A stretch of 10,332 bases of DNA from Thermoplasmatota archaeon (GTDB lineage: Archaea > Thermoplasmatota > Thermoplasmata > Halarchaeoplasmatales > Halarchaeoplasmataceae): contig JAHENW010000186.1 in NCBI GenBank assembly GCA_018610025.1, forward strand, positions 1-10,332. Direction: 5' to 3'. The notes under the pieces were generated by a model. The model made no database searches, had not been told where the DNA came from, and was given only the letters and a program-made list of their open reading frames with translations. The position numbers and the translations under genes were made by a program. Position 1 is the first letter of the stretch, and each line of letters starts with the position of its first letter. This document shows, one piece after another, positions 1-5,750 of this stretch.

Positions 1-63
1 GGTAAAGCTGCGAACGATGAACAGCTCGAGACGGCCCTCGAAGTCCTTGGAGGTGAAGAGTGA
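1..63 (+). CDS. Transketolase N-terminal (TPP-binding) subunit, C-terminal tail only
   Basis: The first 20 codons of frame 1 are open and end at TGA 61-63, giving a short acidic tail that ends in LGGEE. No catalytic motif is visible because the gene starts outside the window. The identity is inferred from position: archaea commonly encode transketolase as two adjacent genes, and the next gene, overlapping this stop as TGATG, is the C-terminal half. This partner would carry the pyrophosphate-binding half of the thiamine diphosphate site. Confidence comes from context, not from the 20 residues seen. Confidence 0.7.
   Translation, partial: GKAANDEQLETALEVLGGEE
49..55 (+). promoter_or_regulatory. 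Shine-Dalgarno site GGAGGTG that sets the transketolase C-subunit start
   Basis: GGAGGTG lies 7 bases before ATG 63 and is complementary to the archaeal 16S rRNA 3' end. This favours ATG 63 over GTG 60 (too close) and over the in-frame ATG 72 (too far). The site lies inside the end of the upstream gene, as expected for coupled translation. Confidence 0.7.
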
Positions 64-1004
64 TGTGGGAGATGGCGAAACAGAGAGACGCCTATGGAAA
101 GGCACTCGTTGAACTCGGTAGAGAAAGGGACGATATAGTTGTCATAGGGGCTGACCTCTGCGGTTCCTGCCGGCTCAAGGACTTTGGTTCGGAGTTCCCG
201 GAACGTTTCTTCAATGCTGGTATCGCCGAGCAGAACATGACAGGAGTAGCCGCAGGTCTAGCCGCATCCGGAAAGACCGTATTCGCCAGTACGTTCGCCG
301 TATTTGCAACAGGGAGGGCCTACGACCAGATAAGGCAGAGCATCGCATATCCTCGACTGGATGTCCGTATAGTTGCGACCCACGCCGGTATCACCGTCGG
401 TGGGGACGGGGCGTCTCACCAGATGCTGGAGGACATCGCACTTATGCGGGTTATTCCAAATGTGAAGGTATTGGCTCCGGCGGACTATCACGAAGCAGGC
501 AAGGCCACTCAGGCACTGGCTGATATAGATGGGCCGGTCTATATGAGGATGGGTCGGACCGAAGTTCCGAACGTTACAGAAGAGAACGACCCATTTGAGT
601 TCGGAAAGGCACGAACTCTCGAGGAAGGGGATGACATAACCTTGATCGGTACTGGGATAATGGTATCACGGTGTTTGAAGGCCGCGAAGATGATGAAGAA
701 GGAAGAGGATATCGATGCAAGGGTCATAAATATGAGCACCATCAAACCACTGGATGAAGATGCTATAGTGAAGGCGGCCAAGGAGACCAATGGTATAGTA
801 ACCGCCGAAGAACATGTCATGAGCCAGGGTATGGGAAGCGGTATCTCTCAGGTGGTATCTGAATCCTACCACGTTCCCATGAAAAGGGTCGGGGTACGGA
901 ACCAATTCGGTGAATCTGGAGAGAGCGACGAATTGTTGGAAGAATACGGTCTTACTGCGGAACATATCGTAGAGAGTGCCCATGATGTAATGGAGAGAAG
1001 ATGA
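63..1004 (+). CDS. Transketolase, C-terminal subunit
   Basis: This is the second half of a split transketolase, which moves two-carbon ketol units between sugar phosphates using thiamine diphosphate in the cytosolic non-oxidative pentose phosphate pathway. The protein has 313 residues from ATG 63, normal for the family. The front half is the pyrimidine-binding domain: the motif NAGIAEQNM carries the conserved glutamate (about residue 56) that activates the cofactor, and THAGITVGGDGASHQ followed by EDIALMR is typical of the transketolase/DXS superfamily. The back half (from about residue 187, DDITLIGTG) is the transketolase C-terminal domain, with EEHVMSQGMGSG near residue 260. Its start overlaps the stop of the N-subunit, and the transaldolase gene follows 23 bases later, so the three look like one operon. 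The 1-deoxyxylulose phosphate synthase family shares these motifs but is a single long chain and does not fit. Confidence 0.93.
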   Translation: MWEMAKQRDAYGKALVELGRERDDIVVIGADLCGSCRLKDFGSEFPERFFNAGIAEQNMTGVAAGLAASGKTVFASTFAVFATGRAYDQIRQSIAYPRLDVRIVATHAGITVGGDGASHQMLEDIALMRVIPNVKVLAPADYHEAGKATQALADIDGPVYMRMGRTEVPNVTEENDPFEFGKARTLEEGDDITLIGTGIMVSRCLKAAKMMKKEEDIDARVINMSTIKPLDEDAIVKAAKETNGIVTAEEHVMSQGMGSGISQVVSESYHVPMKRVGVRNQFGESGESDELLEEYGLTAEHIVESAHDVMERR

Positions 1005-1027
1005 ATATATGTTAGAAAGGTGATATT

Positions 1028-1930
1028 GTGGATATATTTGTAGATACTGCAGACCTAGATGAGATAAAGGAAGCCGAATCTTGGGGTATACTCGATGGAG
1101 TGACGACGAATCCCTCCCTGATCAAACAGGCTGTCGAGAACTCTCAAGGGGAGATGAGTTTGGAGGACCACATAAAGGAGATCCTCAGCACGGTCGACGG
1201 TCCGGTGAGTCTCGAAGTGGCATCCACCGACCACCGAGAGATGGTACGGGAAGCGGAAACGTTGTACGAGAAGTTCAATTCGGTGAACGATAACGTGGTG
1301 GTCAAGATCCCCGTTAACACGTCCATGGATGCAGAGGACGACGATTTCGAGGGTATAAAGGCCATAAGGACTTTGAGCGAGAGCGGTATCCCCGTTAACT
1401 GCACGCTGGTGATGAAGCCCAACCAGGCATTACTTGCCGCCAAGGCAGGGGCTGCCTACGTGAGTCCCTTCCTGGGGCGAATAGACGATTATATCCGTAA
1501 GGAGATAGGTCTGGAACGCGGAGAAGATTACCCGAAGGGTACGTACTATCCCCAGGAACTTGCAGAGTACATCCGTTCGCAGAATATGCAGAGGAAGATA
1601 GGAGAGCTAGGCATGGACGATATCATATACCAAGACCAGGAAACAATGAAGATATTCGACTGGGGCAACGATGCTGGGGTACTTTCCGGGGTCGACATGG
1701 TGTGGTCCATTGATCAGATATTCGAGAATTATGACTTCGACACGGAGATAATCGCCGCCAGTATCCGCACTGAAAGGCAGGTCAGGCAGTGTGCCGAGAT
1801 CGGGGCAGATATCGCCACTATACCCTTCAGCGTGATAGAGAAGATGACCGTTCACTACAAAACCAGCGAGGGCATGAAGTCCTTCTGCGACGACGTGATC
1901 CCTGAATACGAAGATATACTGGAAGGGTGA
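1028..1930 (+). CDS. Transaldolase / fructose-6-phosphate aldolase family (TalC-like) with a large insert
   Basis: This is a class I aldolase of the TalC/FSA type, expected to interconvert sugar phosphates with the transketolase encoded just upstream. Family landmarks are clear: Asp6 in FVDTAD, Asn28 in GVTTNPS, the Schiff-base lysine Lys93 in VVVKIP, Thr126 in NCTLV, Arg151 in GRIDD and Ser245 in AASIRT. Asp6 and Asn28 fall at the same numbers as in E. coli FSA. The chain has 300 residues, whereas TalC/FSA proteins usually have about 215-225. Most of the excess is a block of about 65 residues between GRIDD (151) and the strand leading to AASIRT (about 155-220), rich in Tyr, Asp and Glu. A smaller acidic insert (about 99-107) follows the lysine. 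The GTG start is preceded by AGGTGAT at 1018-1024. Transaldolase or aldolase activity cannot be told apart from sequence alone. Confidence 0.88.
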   Translation: MDIFVDTADLDEIKEAESWGILDGVTTNPSLIKQAVENSQGEMSLEDHIKEILSTVDGPVSLEVASTDHREMVREAETLYEKFNSVNDNVVVKIPVNTSMDAEDDDFEGIKAIRTLSESGIPVNCTLVMKPNQALLAAKAGAAYVSPFLGRIDDYIRKEIGLERGEDYPKGTYYPQELAEYIRSQNMQRKIGELGMDDIIYQDQETMKIFDWGNDAGVLSGVDMVWSIDQIFENYDFDTEIIAASIRTERQVRQCAEIGADIATIPFSVIEKMTVHYKTSEGMKSFCDDVIPEYEDILEG

Positions 1931-1940
1931 GTTAGAAAAA

Positions 1941-1960
1941 CCCTTCTTTTCTCCATTTTC
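1941..1960 (+). terminator. T-rich tract, likely transcription terminator of the transketolase-transaldolase operon
   Basis: Starting 11 bases after the transaldolase stop is a pyrimidine-rich tract with two runs of four T. Archaeal RNA polymerase commonly terminates at such T-rich tracts without a hairpin, and no strong hairpin is visible. The next promoter-like sequence begins directly after it, which supports a transcript boundary here. Confidence 0.45.
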
Positions 1961-1967
1961 TTATAGT

Positions 1968-1977
1968 AAAATATAAT
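1968..1977 (+). promoter_or_regulatory. Candidate TATA box for the toxin-antitoxin operon
   Basis: The A/T stretch AAATATAATT is centred about 30 bases before ATG 2002. Archaeal transcription usually starts some 25-27 bases past the TATA centre, so the transcript would begin at or a few bases before ATG 2002 and be nearly leaderless. TTATAGTA at 1961 is an alternative box. No transcript evidence is available. Confidence 0.45.
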
Positions 1978-1986
1978 TAGGCCTAA
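1977..1986. repeat. 10-bp perfect palindrome TTAGGCCTAA, candidate antitoxin operator
   Basis: The palindrome sits immediately after the candidate TATA box and about 15 bases before the antitoxin start. TAACC (1984-1988) and GGTTA (1998-2002) form a second overlapping pair of inverted arms around a 9-base spacer. Type II antitoxins often bind such sites and repress their own promoter, which is the reason for calling it a candidate operator. A 10-bp palindrome can also arise by chance. Confidence 0.35.
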
Positions 1987-2001
1987 CCATTATACTAGGT
2001 T

Positions 2002-2199
2002 ATGGCAATGTCTAACACAACTATACAGATAAAGGAAGACGTGAGGGACGACCTCAAGAAGATAGGGAACATGGACGACGATTACAACAGTGTGATAAAG
2101 AAACTGATCAAAGAGCACAATAGAAACAAGTTGGTGGAGTACAGCCAAAAGATCGTCGAGGAAAGGAAAGAGGAATTCGTGGATATGGATGAACTTTGA
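2002..2199 (+). CDS. Putative type II antitoxin
   Basis: This small charged protein (65 residues, or 63 from the in-frame ATG at 2008) opens with TTIQIKEDVRDDLKKIG followed by YNSVIKKLIKEH. That pattern matches archaeal VapB/RHH-like antitoxins with an N-terminal beta strand and two helices that bind DNA as a dimer. The C-terminal third is almost all charged residues (VEERKEEFVDMDEL), as expected for a flexible tail that wraps the toxin. Its last 11 bases overlap the toxin gene, so the two are translated as a pair. The choice between ATG 2002 and ATG 2008 is open: the first suits a nearly leaderless message, and the second has a weak AGGT 7 bases upstream. Its role is inferred from size, motif and the RelE-like neighbour. 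Confidence 0.72.
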   Translation: MAMSNTTIQIKEDVRDDLKKIGNMDDDYNSVIKKLIKEHNRNKLVEYSQKIVEERKEEFVDMDEL

Positions 2200-2464
2200 T
2201 GTTCTGATCCTACCGGATCTCTTTAAGGACATTTCTCCAGATAGAGAGAAACAGATCAAGACAGCCCTCAAGAAGCTGAAAGAACCTTATCCCGGAAGAG
2301 GAGAAGGAGAGAAAAAGGAGGTCAAAGGTAGCGATGATGTTGTATATCGCCTCCGGATAGGGGATTACAGAGCCTTTTACCGTATAGAGAAGAAGGAATC
2401 AAAAGTGTATGTTTTCGATATACTGACCGCAGAGCAAGCCTATAAAAAATACGGGCGGCTGTAG
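2189..2464 (+). CDS. RelE/ParE-family toxin
   Basis: The 91-residue protein has the RelE/ParE fold pattern: an N-terminal strand (MNFDVLI), a helical hairpin (about 12-32), then the strands YRLRIGDYRAFYRI (53-66) and KVYVFDILT (72-80) and a short C-terminal helix ending in AYKKYG. RelE-type members cleave mRNA on the ribosome, while ParE-type members poison gyrase. The conserved basic and aromatic residues here (Arg54, Arg56, Arg61, Tyr64, Tyr85, Tyr88) suit an RNase-like member, but this is inferred. The start codon lies within the antitoxin gene and has no good Shine-Dalgarno site, so expression probably depends on translation of the antitoxin. The reading frame is intact. Confidence 0.85.
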   Translation: MNFDVLILPDLFKDISPDREKQIKTALKKLKEPYPGRGEGEKKEVKGSDDVVYRLRIGDYRAFYRIEKKESKVYVFDILTAEQAYKKYGRL

Positions 2465-2470
2465 GGTTAA

Positions 2471-2510
2471 GTTACTAAGGAAGCAATTAGTACAACAAAG
2501 GCCTAGTAAC
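2471..2510. repeat. Inverted repeat downstream of the toxin gene
   Basis: GTTACTA (2471-2477) pairs exactly with TAGTAAC (2504-2510). GG (2479-2480) with CC (2502-2503) extends the stem to 9 pairs if one A is bulged, leaving a 21-base loop. It begins 7 bases after the toxin stop. It may help end the toxin transcript, protect its 3' end or bind a protein. The fold is weak and rich in A-T pairs. Confidence 0.35.
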
Positions 2511-2519
2511 AGATATGGT

Positions 2520-2527
2520 TTTATATA
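2520..2527 (+). promoter_or_regulatory. Distal consensus TATA box upstream of Nop10
   Basis: TTTATATA is an exact match to the archaeal TATA consensus. A transcript would begin near 2550 and reach the Nop10 start at 2624 with a leader of roughly 75 bases. No protein gene begins between them, so it is either a second Nop10 promoter or the promoter of a short untranslated RNA. It could also be a chance A/T stretch. Confidence 0.35.
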
Positions 2528-2572
2528 GATAATTCTCATCAGCATGCAAACCTTTATCTCATCCCACCCCTT

Positions 2573-2588
2573 GAAAATCTTTAAATAC
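2573..2588 (+). promoter_or_regulatory. BRE plus TATA box, main promoter of the Nop10-PAC2 operon
   Basis: GAAAAT (2573-2578) followed by CTTTAAATAC (2579-2588) has the form of a TFB recognition element joined to a TATA box. The predicted start of transcription is about 2609-2612, which lies after the in-frame ATG 2600 and before ATG 2624. The promoter position therefore helps decide the Nop10 start codon. Confidence 0.6.
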
Positions 2589-2623
2589 CCTATCGTTTGA
2601 TGGAAAGTCTGAGTATTTCCTAC

Positions 2624-2794
2624 ATGAAGAAGATAAAGAAGTGTTTGAACTGTGATAGTTACACGCTATCCGATGTATGTGACGAATGTGGGGGAGAGAC
2701 GGTTGTCCCCGATCCCCCGAAGTTCTCTCCAGAAGATAAGTATGGGGAGTACAGGAGAAGACAAAAGAAACTCAAAGGTGTAGAAGATGGATGA
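2624..2794 (+). CDS. nop10: H/ACA ribonucleoprotein subunit Nop10
   Basis: Nop10 is a small subunit of the H/ACA RNP. It holds the pseudouridine synthase Cbf5 in position so that guide RNAs can direct uridine isomerisation in rRNA. The 56-residue protein from ATG 2624 has the zinc ribbon Cys7-X2-Cys10 and Cys19-X2-Cys22, then the diagnostic tail PPKFSPEDKYGEYRR (31-45). Both length and order match archaeal Nop10. The frame stays open upstream to ATG 2600, but that codon lies before the predicted transcription start and would add residues that family members lack, so ATG 2624 is preferred. The last 8 bases overlap the PAC2-family gene, an association often seen in archaeal genomes. Confidence 0.93.
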   Translation: MKKIKKCLNCDSYTLSDVCDECGGETVVPDPPKFSPEDKYGEYRRRQKKLKGVEDG

Positions 2795-3563
2795 TATAGT
2801 AATCGAAATGACGGAAGAACCGGAACTCAAAGATGCCATACTCATAGAAGGTCTGCCGGGAGTGGGTAATGTTGGTAAGCTCGCTGTGGAACATCTGATG
2901 GACGAGATAGACGCGACCCAATTCGGCGAGATATACTCGATATACTTCCCTCCTCAGGTCCTTGTCGACGAGGACGGACAGACCGAACTGGTCAACAATC
3001 GACTGTATTACTGTAAGGACGTGGGAGAGGACAGCAGGGACCTTATCATCCTGACGGGAGATTACCAGGGCATGACACCCCAGGGACAGTACCAGTTGAC
3101 CGACAAGGTACTCGGCCTGGCTGAAGACCTCAACATCAACATGGTGTTCTCCCTGGGCGGGTACAGCCAGGGGAAGATGGTCGAGGAGCCTAGAGTGCTT
3201 GGAGCCGCTACGGATCATGAGCTGGTACACCAGATGGAAGATATCGGGGTCACATTCTCCGAGGAGGATCCCTCATCTGGTATCGTCGGTGCCAGCGGTC
3301 TACTCTTGGGTCTGGGTAAGAACATGTACGGATTCAACGGCATCTGTATCATGGGCGAGACGTCCGGTTACTTCGTTGACCCGACCGCCGCCCGAGGAGT
3401 TCTCGAGATACTCGCCGAATACCTGACCCTCGATCTCAGTTACGAGGAACTCGACGATAAGGCGGAAGAGGTAGAAGAGCTCACCAACAAGATAGCCGAC
3501 ATGGACATGAGTCAAGGAATGCAGCAGGAATCCACCAACGAGGACCTCAATTATATTGGATAG
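2787..3563 (+). CDS. PAC2-family protein (proteasome assembly chaperone-like)
   Basis: The 258-residue cytosolic protein belongs to the archaeal PAC2 family (COG2047-like). Diagnostic parts are LIEGLPGVGNVGKLA (19-33), FGEIYSIYFPPQV (46-58), LIILTGDYQG (86-95), FSLGGYSQG (121-129) and GASGLLLGLGK (168-178). A charged C-terminal helix (about 219-240) precedes a flexible tail ending in NYIG. Family members studied in archaea (PbaA/PbaB) assist or activate the 20S proteasome. The terminal Tyr resembles the hydrophobic-Tyr-X docking tail but is one residue further from the end, so docking is only a suggestion. ATG 2787 follows AGGTG (2776-2780) by 6 bases and overlaps Nop10, indicating coupled translation. 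Which PAC2 subtype this is, and its true client, cannot be decided here. Confidence 0.85.
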   Translation: MDDIVIEMTEEPELKDAILIEGLPGVGNVGKLAVEHLMDEIDATQFGEIYSIYFPPQVLVDEDGQTELVNNRLYYCKDVGEDSRDLIILTGDYQGMTPQGQYQLTDKVLGLAEDLNINMVFSLGGYSQGKMVEEPRVLGAATDHELVHQMEDIGVTFSEEDPSSGIVGASGLLLGLGKNMYGFNGICIMGETSGYFVDPTAARGVLEILAEYLTLDLSYEELDDKAEEVEELTNKIADMDMSQGMQQESTNEDLNYIG

Positions 3564-3588
3564 TCACCGACAAGTTATTAAACATGGC

Positions 3589-3606
3589 CGGACTTTTATA
3601 GGTCCG
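3589..3606. repeat. Inverted repeat bracketing the DUF835 promoter TATA box
   Basis: CGGAC (3589-3593) and GTCCG (3602-3606) are perfect inverted arms around TTTTATAG. The candidate TATA box lies between and partly within the arms. A dimeric regulator bound here would block TBP. Five-base arms are short enough to be chance. Confidence 0.3.
3593..3600 (+). promoter_or_regulatory. Candidate TATA box for the DUF835-DHH-protease operon
   Basis: CTTTTATA is centred about 43 bases before ATG 3640. Transcription would begin near 3623, leaving a leader of about 17 bases that contains GTGAT (3631-3635) four bases ahead of the start codon, a partial Shine-Dalgarno match. An alternative A/T stretch is GTTATTAAAC at 3574-3583. 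Confidence 0.45.
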
Positions 3607-3639
3607 ATCTCGAATCATAGCCAGTAAAGAGTGATGTGA

Positions 3640-4401
3640 ATGGATAAAGAGGAGAAGATCGAGCTATTCCTGAAGGGATATGAAGAAGGTCTAAACGAGG
3701 CCTGGTCGGACATCAAAAATCTAGTCGGTAGGTACGAGGGATGGGAACTCAAGACCAGGGTCGAGAGCAAGATAGGCACCCTCTACCAGGAGGTCGAGTC
3801 CAAGAGGATAGATCTGGAGGACAACCCAGAAATGCTCAGAGTCGAAGAGGAAGAGAAGACAGAGGAGGAGAAAACAGAAGAGGAGGAGAGTGAGAAGGGC
3901 TACGATTGGGAGAAACATGACAGCCACCTGGTCCTGGAGTCGTCTCCGAAGGCAGGCTTGAACGGTTTTCTGACAATTGTAAAAGACCTCGAACTACAGG
4001 GGCTCTTCATCACCCGGCGATCTCCCGCGAAATTGGTCGAACAATATGATATAGATGAAGACGGCCGTTACAGGTACATATGGCTCTCCAAGGAGGGTGG
4101 AGGGTCGAATTCTAACGTGGATATCAAGGGGAGCAGCAATTCTCCTTCAGATTTGTCCAATCTATCGGCCCGGATGGGTGAATTCATGAAGGAAGAGGAT
4201 GACGTTGTCCTCTATCTCTCGGGCATCTCCTACATGTTGAACTTCAACAAACCCGAGCAGGTGCTCCATTTCATGGGCTGGATAAAAGACAAGACTCAGG
4301 GTAGGAGTCATCTCGTTGTTTCGGTGAACGGTGCGGCGGTGGACGAGGATTTTCTAGAGAAGCTGAAGGGCGAGTTCGATAACGTTCTAGATAGACAGTA
4401 G
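3640..4401 (+). CDS. DUF835 domain protein
   Basis: The 253-residue soluble protein has three parts. The first 65 residues are helical (FLKGYEEGLNEAWSDIKNL, then GTLYQEVESKR), a lead-in common before DUF835. Residues about 66-88 are an almost pure Glu/Lys/Thr linker that repeats EEKTEEE. Residues about 95-250 form the DUF835 domain, recognised by LVLESSP, GLFITRRSP (121-129), IWLS (147-150), VVLYLSGISYML (189-200) and LVVSVN (225-230). DUF835 is mostly archaeal, often linked to signal-transduction domains, and has no established activity. The gene leads an operon: the DHH phosphoesterase starts 8 bases later, and the membrane protease follows it. A sensory or adaptor role is inference from this family habit and context. 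The acidic linker is tract-like but stays in frame. Confidence 0.85.
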   Translation: MDKEEKIELFLKGYEEGLNEAWSDIKNLVGRYEGWELKTRVESKIGTLYQEVESKRIDLEDNPEMLRVEEEEKTEEEKTEEEESEKGYDWEKHDSHLVLESSPKAGLNGFLTIVKDLELQGLFITRRSPAKLVEQYDIDEDGRYRYIWLSKEGGGSNSNVDIKGSSNSPSDLSNLSARMGEFMKEEDDVVLYLSGISYMLNFNKPEQVLHFMGWIKDKTQGRSHLVVSVNGAAVDEDFLEKLKGEFDNVLDRQ

Positions 4402-4409
4402 GTAGGGAT

Positions 4410-5750
4410 ATGATGTATGTTCTACTCGGAGATGACCCGGTCAAGGACGAACTCCAACGGTCACTGGATTACGAGGATGCTGATTGGCTTTCCTATGATA
4501 TCTCGTCTGACATCCCTTTGAAAAAGATCAAAAGGGAGGTCAAAAAGCGTGGTGATCCCGACGGTATATTATTACTGAGCCATGAAGACGAAAGGAATAT
4601 CCAGGTGTGGGATGAGATAAAAGAGATCATACCGGAAAACGTCCCGGTTTTCGTCAGGGTCAAATCCGTCGATGAAAGATTTGAGGAGCTGGATGTAGAT
4701 GGTCTGCTCTCTGAACAAAGATCGCTTGTGGACACCGCCCTGAAGAATATACATTCTATAGAAGAGAGTAAAGTGAGTGAGAGTATCGCGGATATCATCA
4801 GAGACACCCAAGGGGAAGTGGGGATATTTACTCATAACAACCCGGACCCGGATGCCATTGCCTCTGCATTGGCCTTTGAGACCCTCTGTGATGCTATGGG
4901 CGCTGAAGCAACTACATACTACGGAGGAGATATATCCCATCCAGAGAATGTCCTCTTCGTGGAGGAGACCGACTTTAGGATGGAGAGGGTTAGTGAGGAC
5001 GAGGTGGAAGAGGCCCTGGACGGGTCGGAGAAACTGGTATTCATGGATTTTGCCAGGCCTTCCGTGAATAATCTCGTACCGGAAGACCGCACACCGGATA
5101 TAGTCATCGACCATCACTACACCAACCAAGAATATCAGAAAGGGGGCCTTGTTCAGGTGAGGACCGATGTGGGAGCCACTTCCACCTTGATGATAGATCA
5201 TCTCCTACGACTGGATATAGAGATATCACCGACGTTGGCAGCGGCTCTGGTCTACGGCATCAAGACCGACACCGACGATTTCATAAAGAACATATATCCT
5301 GCAGATTTCAAGGCCCTTTCATACTGTCAAAAGATAGCGGACAAGGAACTTCTCTCCGTCTTCGACACCCCCCCGATAAACGAACACACAGTCTCTGCTC
5401 TAGGGCGGGCCATCTCGGCCAGAGAGGTGGAAAACGACGTGCTTACCGCATATGTAGGGAAGATAAAAAGCCGGGACGATATACCCCAGATAGCCGACTT
5501 CCTTTCAATGGAGAGGGACGTGATGATAGTGCTTGTATATGGAGAACTGGATGACGAGATCCAGATATCTGCAAGGTGCAAGGACCCCCAGGTTAACGTA
5601 GGTAAGAAGATGGAGAAGGCCTTCTCTGACATCGGGTCCGCCGGAGGTCACAAGCACTCTGCCGGGGGAGCCATCCCTTTTTCCAACTTGAAGGGAAAGG
5701 ATGAAGAGGAGTTCATATCTAGTAGGTTCAGGGAGGTGATCCAAAGATGA
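4410..5750 (+). CDS. DHH/DHHA1 phosphoesterase with an N-terminal RCK/TrkA-N-like domain
   Basis: This 446-residue protein is predicted to hydrolyse phosphodiester or phosphoanhydride bonds with two metal ions. Metal-site motifs are complete: THNNPDPDA (His142, Asp146, Asp148), FMDF (Asp213), IDHH (Asp234-His236) and GIKTDTDDF (Asp287, Asp289). The DHHA1 part ends in GSAGGHKHSAGG (409-420), the usual substrate-binding glycine-histidine motif. Residues 1-115 look like an RCK_N/TrkA-N Rossmann domain (ILLLSHEDERNIQVWDEIKEI, then VPVFVRV), but the expected GxGxxG loop reads LGDDPVKDEL, so nucleotide binding may be changed or lost. Relatives include nanoRNases, pAp phosphatases and cyclic-di-AMP phosphodiesterases, and sequence does not choose between them. 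ATG 4410 is followed at once by ATG 4413; either may be used. It sits between a DUF835 gene and a protease gene, sharing ATGA with the latter. Confidence 0.88.
   Translation: MMYVLLGDDPVKDELQRSLDYEDADWLSYDISSDIPLKKIKREVKKRGDPDGILLLSHEDERNIQVWDEIKEIIPENVPVFVRVKSVDERFEELDVDGLLSEQRSLVDTALKNIHSIEESKVSESIADIIRDTQGEVGIFTHNNPDPDAIASALAFETLCDAMGAEATTYYGGDISHPENVLFVEETDFRMERVSEDEVEEALDGSEKLVFMDFARPSVNNLVPEDRTPDIVIDHHYTNQEYQKGGLVQVRTDVGATSTLMIDHLLRLDIEISPTLAAALVYGIKTDTDDFIKNIYPADFKALSYCQKIADKELLSVFDTPPINEHTVSALGRAISAREVENDVLTAYVGKIKSRDDIPQIADFLSMERDVMIVLVYGELDDEIQISARCKDPQVNVGKKMEKAFSDIGSAGGHKHSAGGAIPFSNLKGKDEEEFISSRFREVIQR
5732..5741 (+). promoter_or_regulatory. Full-length Shine-Dalgarno site GGAGGTGATC for the membrane protease gene
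   Basis: These ten bases match the whole complement of the archaeal 16S rRNA tail and end 5 bases before ATG 5747. This fixes the protease start at 5747 over the in-frame ATG 5795. It lies in the last codons of the DHH gene, so the protease can be initiated independently as well as by coupling. Confidence 0.75.

Noticed and set aside
2530..2560. Possible C/D-box small RNA on the minus strand (CTGATGAG near 2537-2544)
   Set aside because: The C-box-like sequence lacks the required purine at the first position, and no well-placed D, C' and D' boxes were found.
2600..2623. Earlier Nop10 start at ATG 2600
   Set aside because: It lies upstream of the predicted transcription start and would add residues absent from the family.
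2772..3230. Antisense open frame over the PAC2-family gene (about 152 codons)
   Set aside because: No family motif; the plus-strand protein is clearly real and continuous there.
3847..3900. GAGGAG-rich tract in the DUF835 gene as a possible simple repeat or frameshift site
   Set aside because: The frame continues without change into the DUF835 domain, and acidic linkers of this kind are common in such proteins.
4572..5201. Long open frame on the minus strand inside the DHH gene (about 209 codons)
   Set aside because: It lies wholly antisense to a gene with complete catalytic motifs, shows no recognisable domain and has no promoter or Shine-Dalgarno support. It looks like a by-product of codon use on the coding strand.
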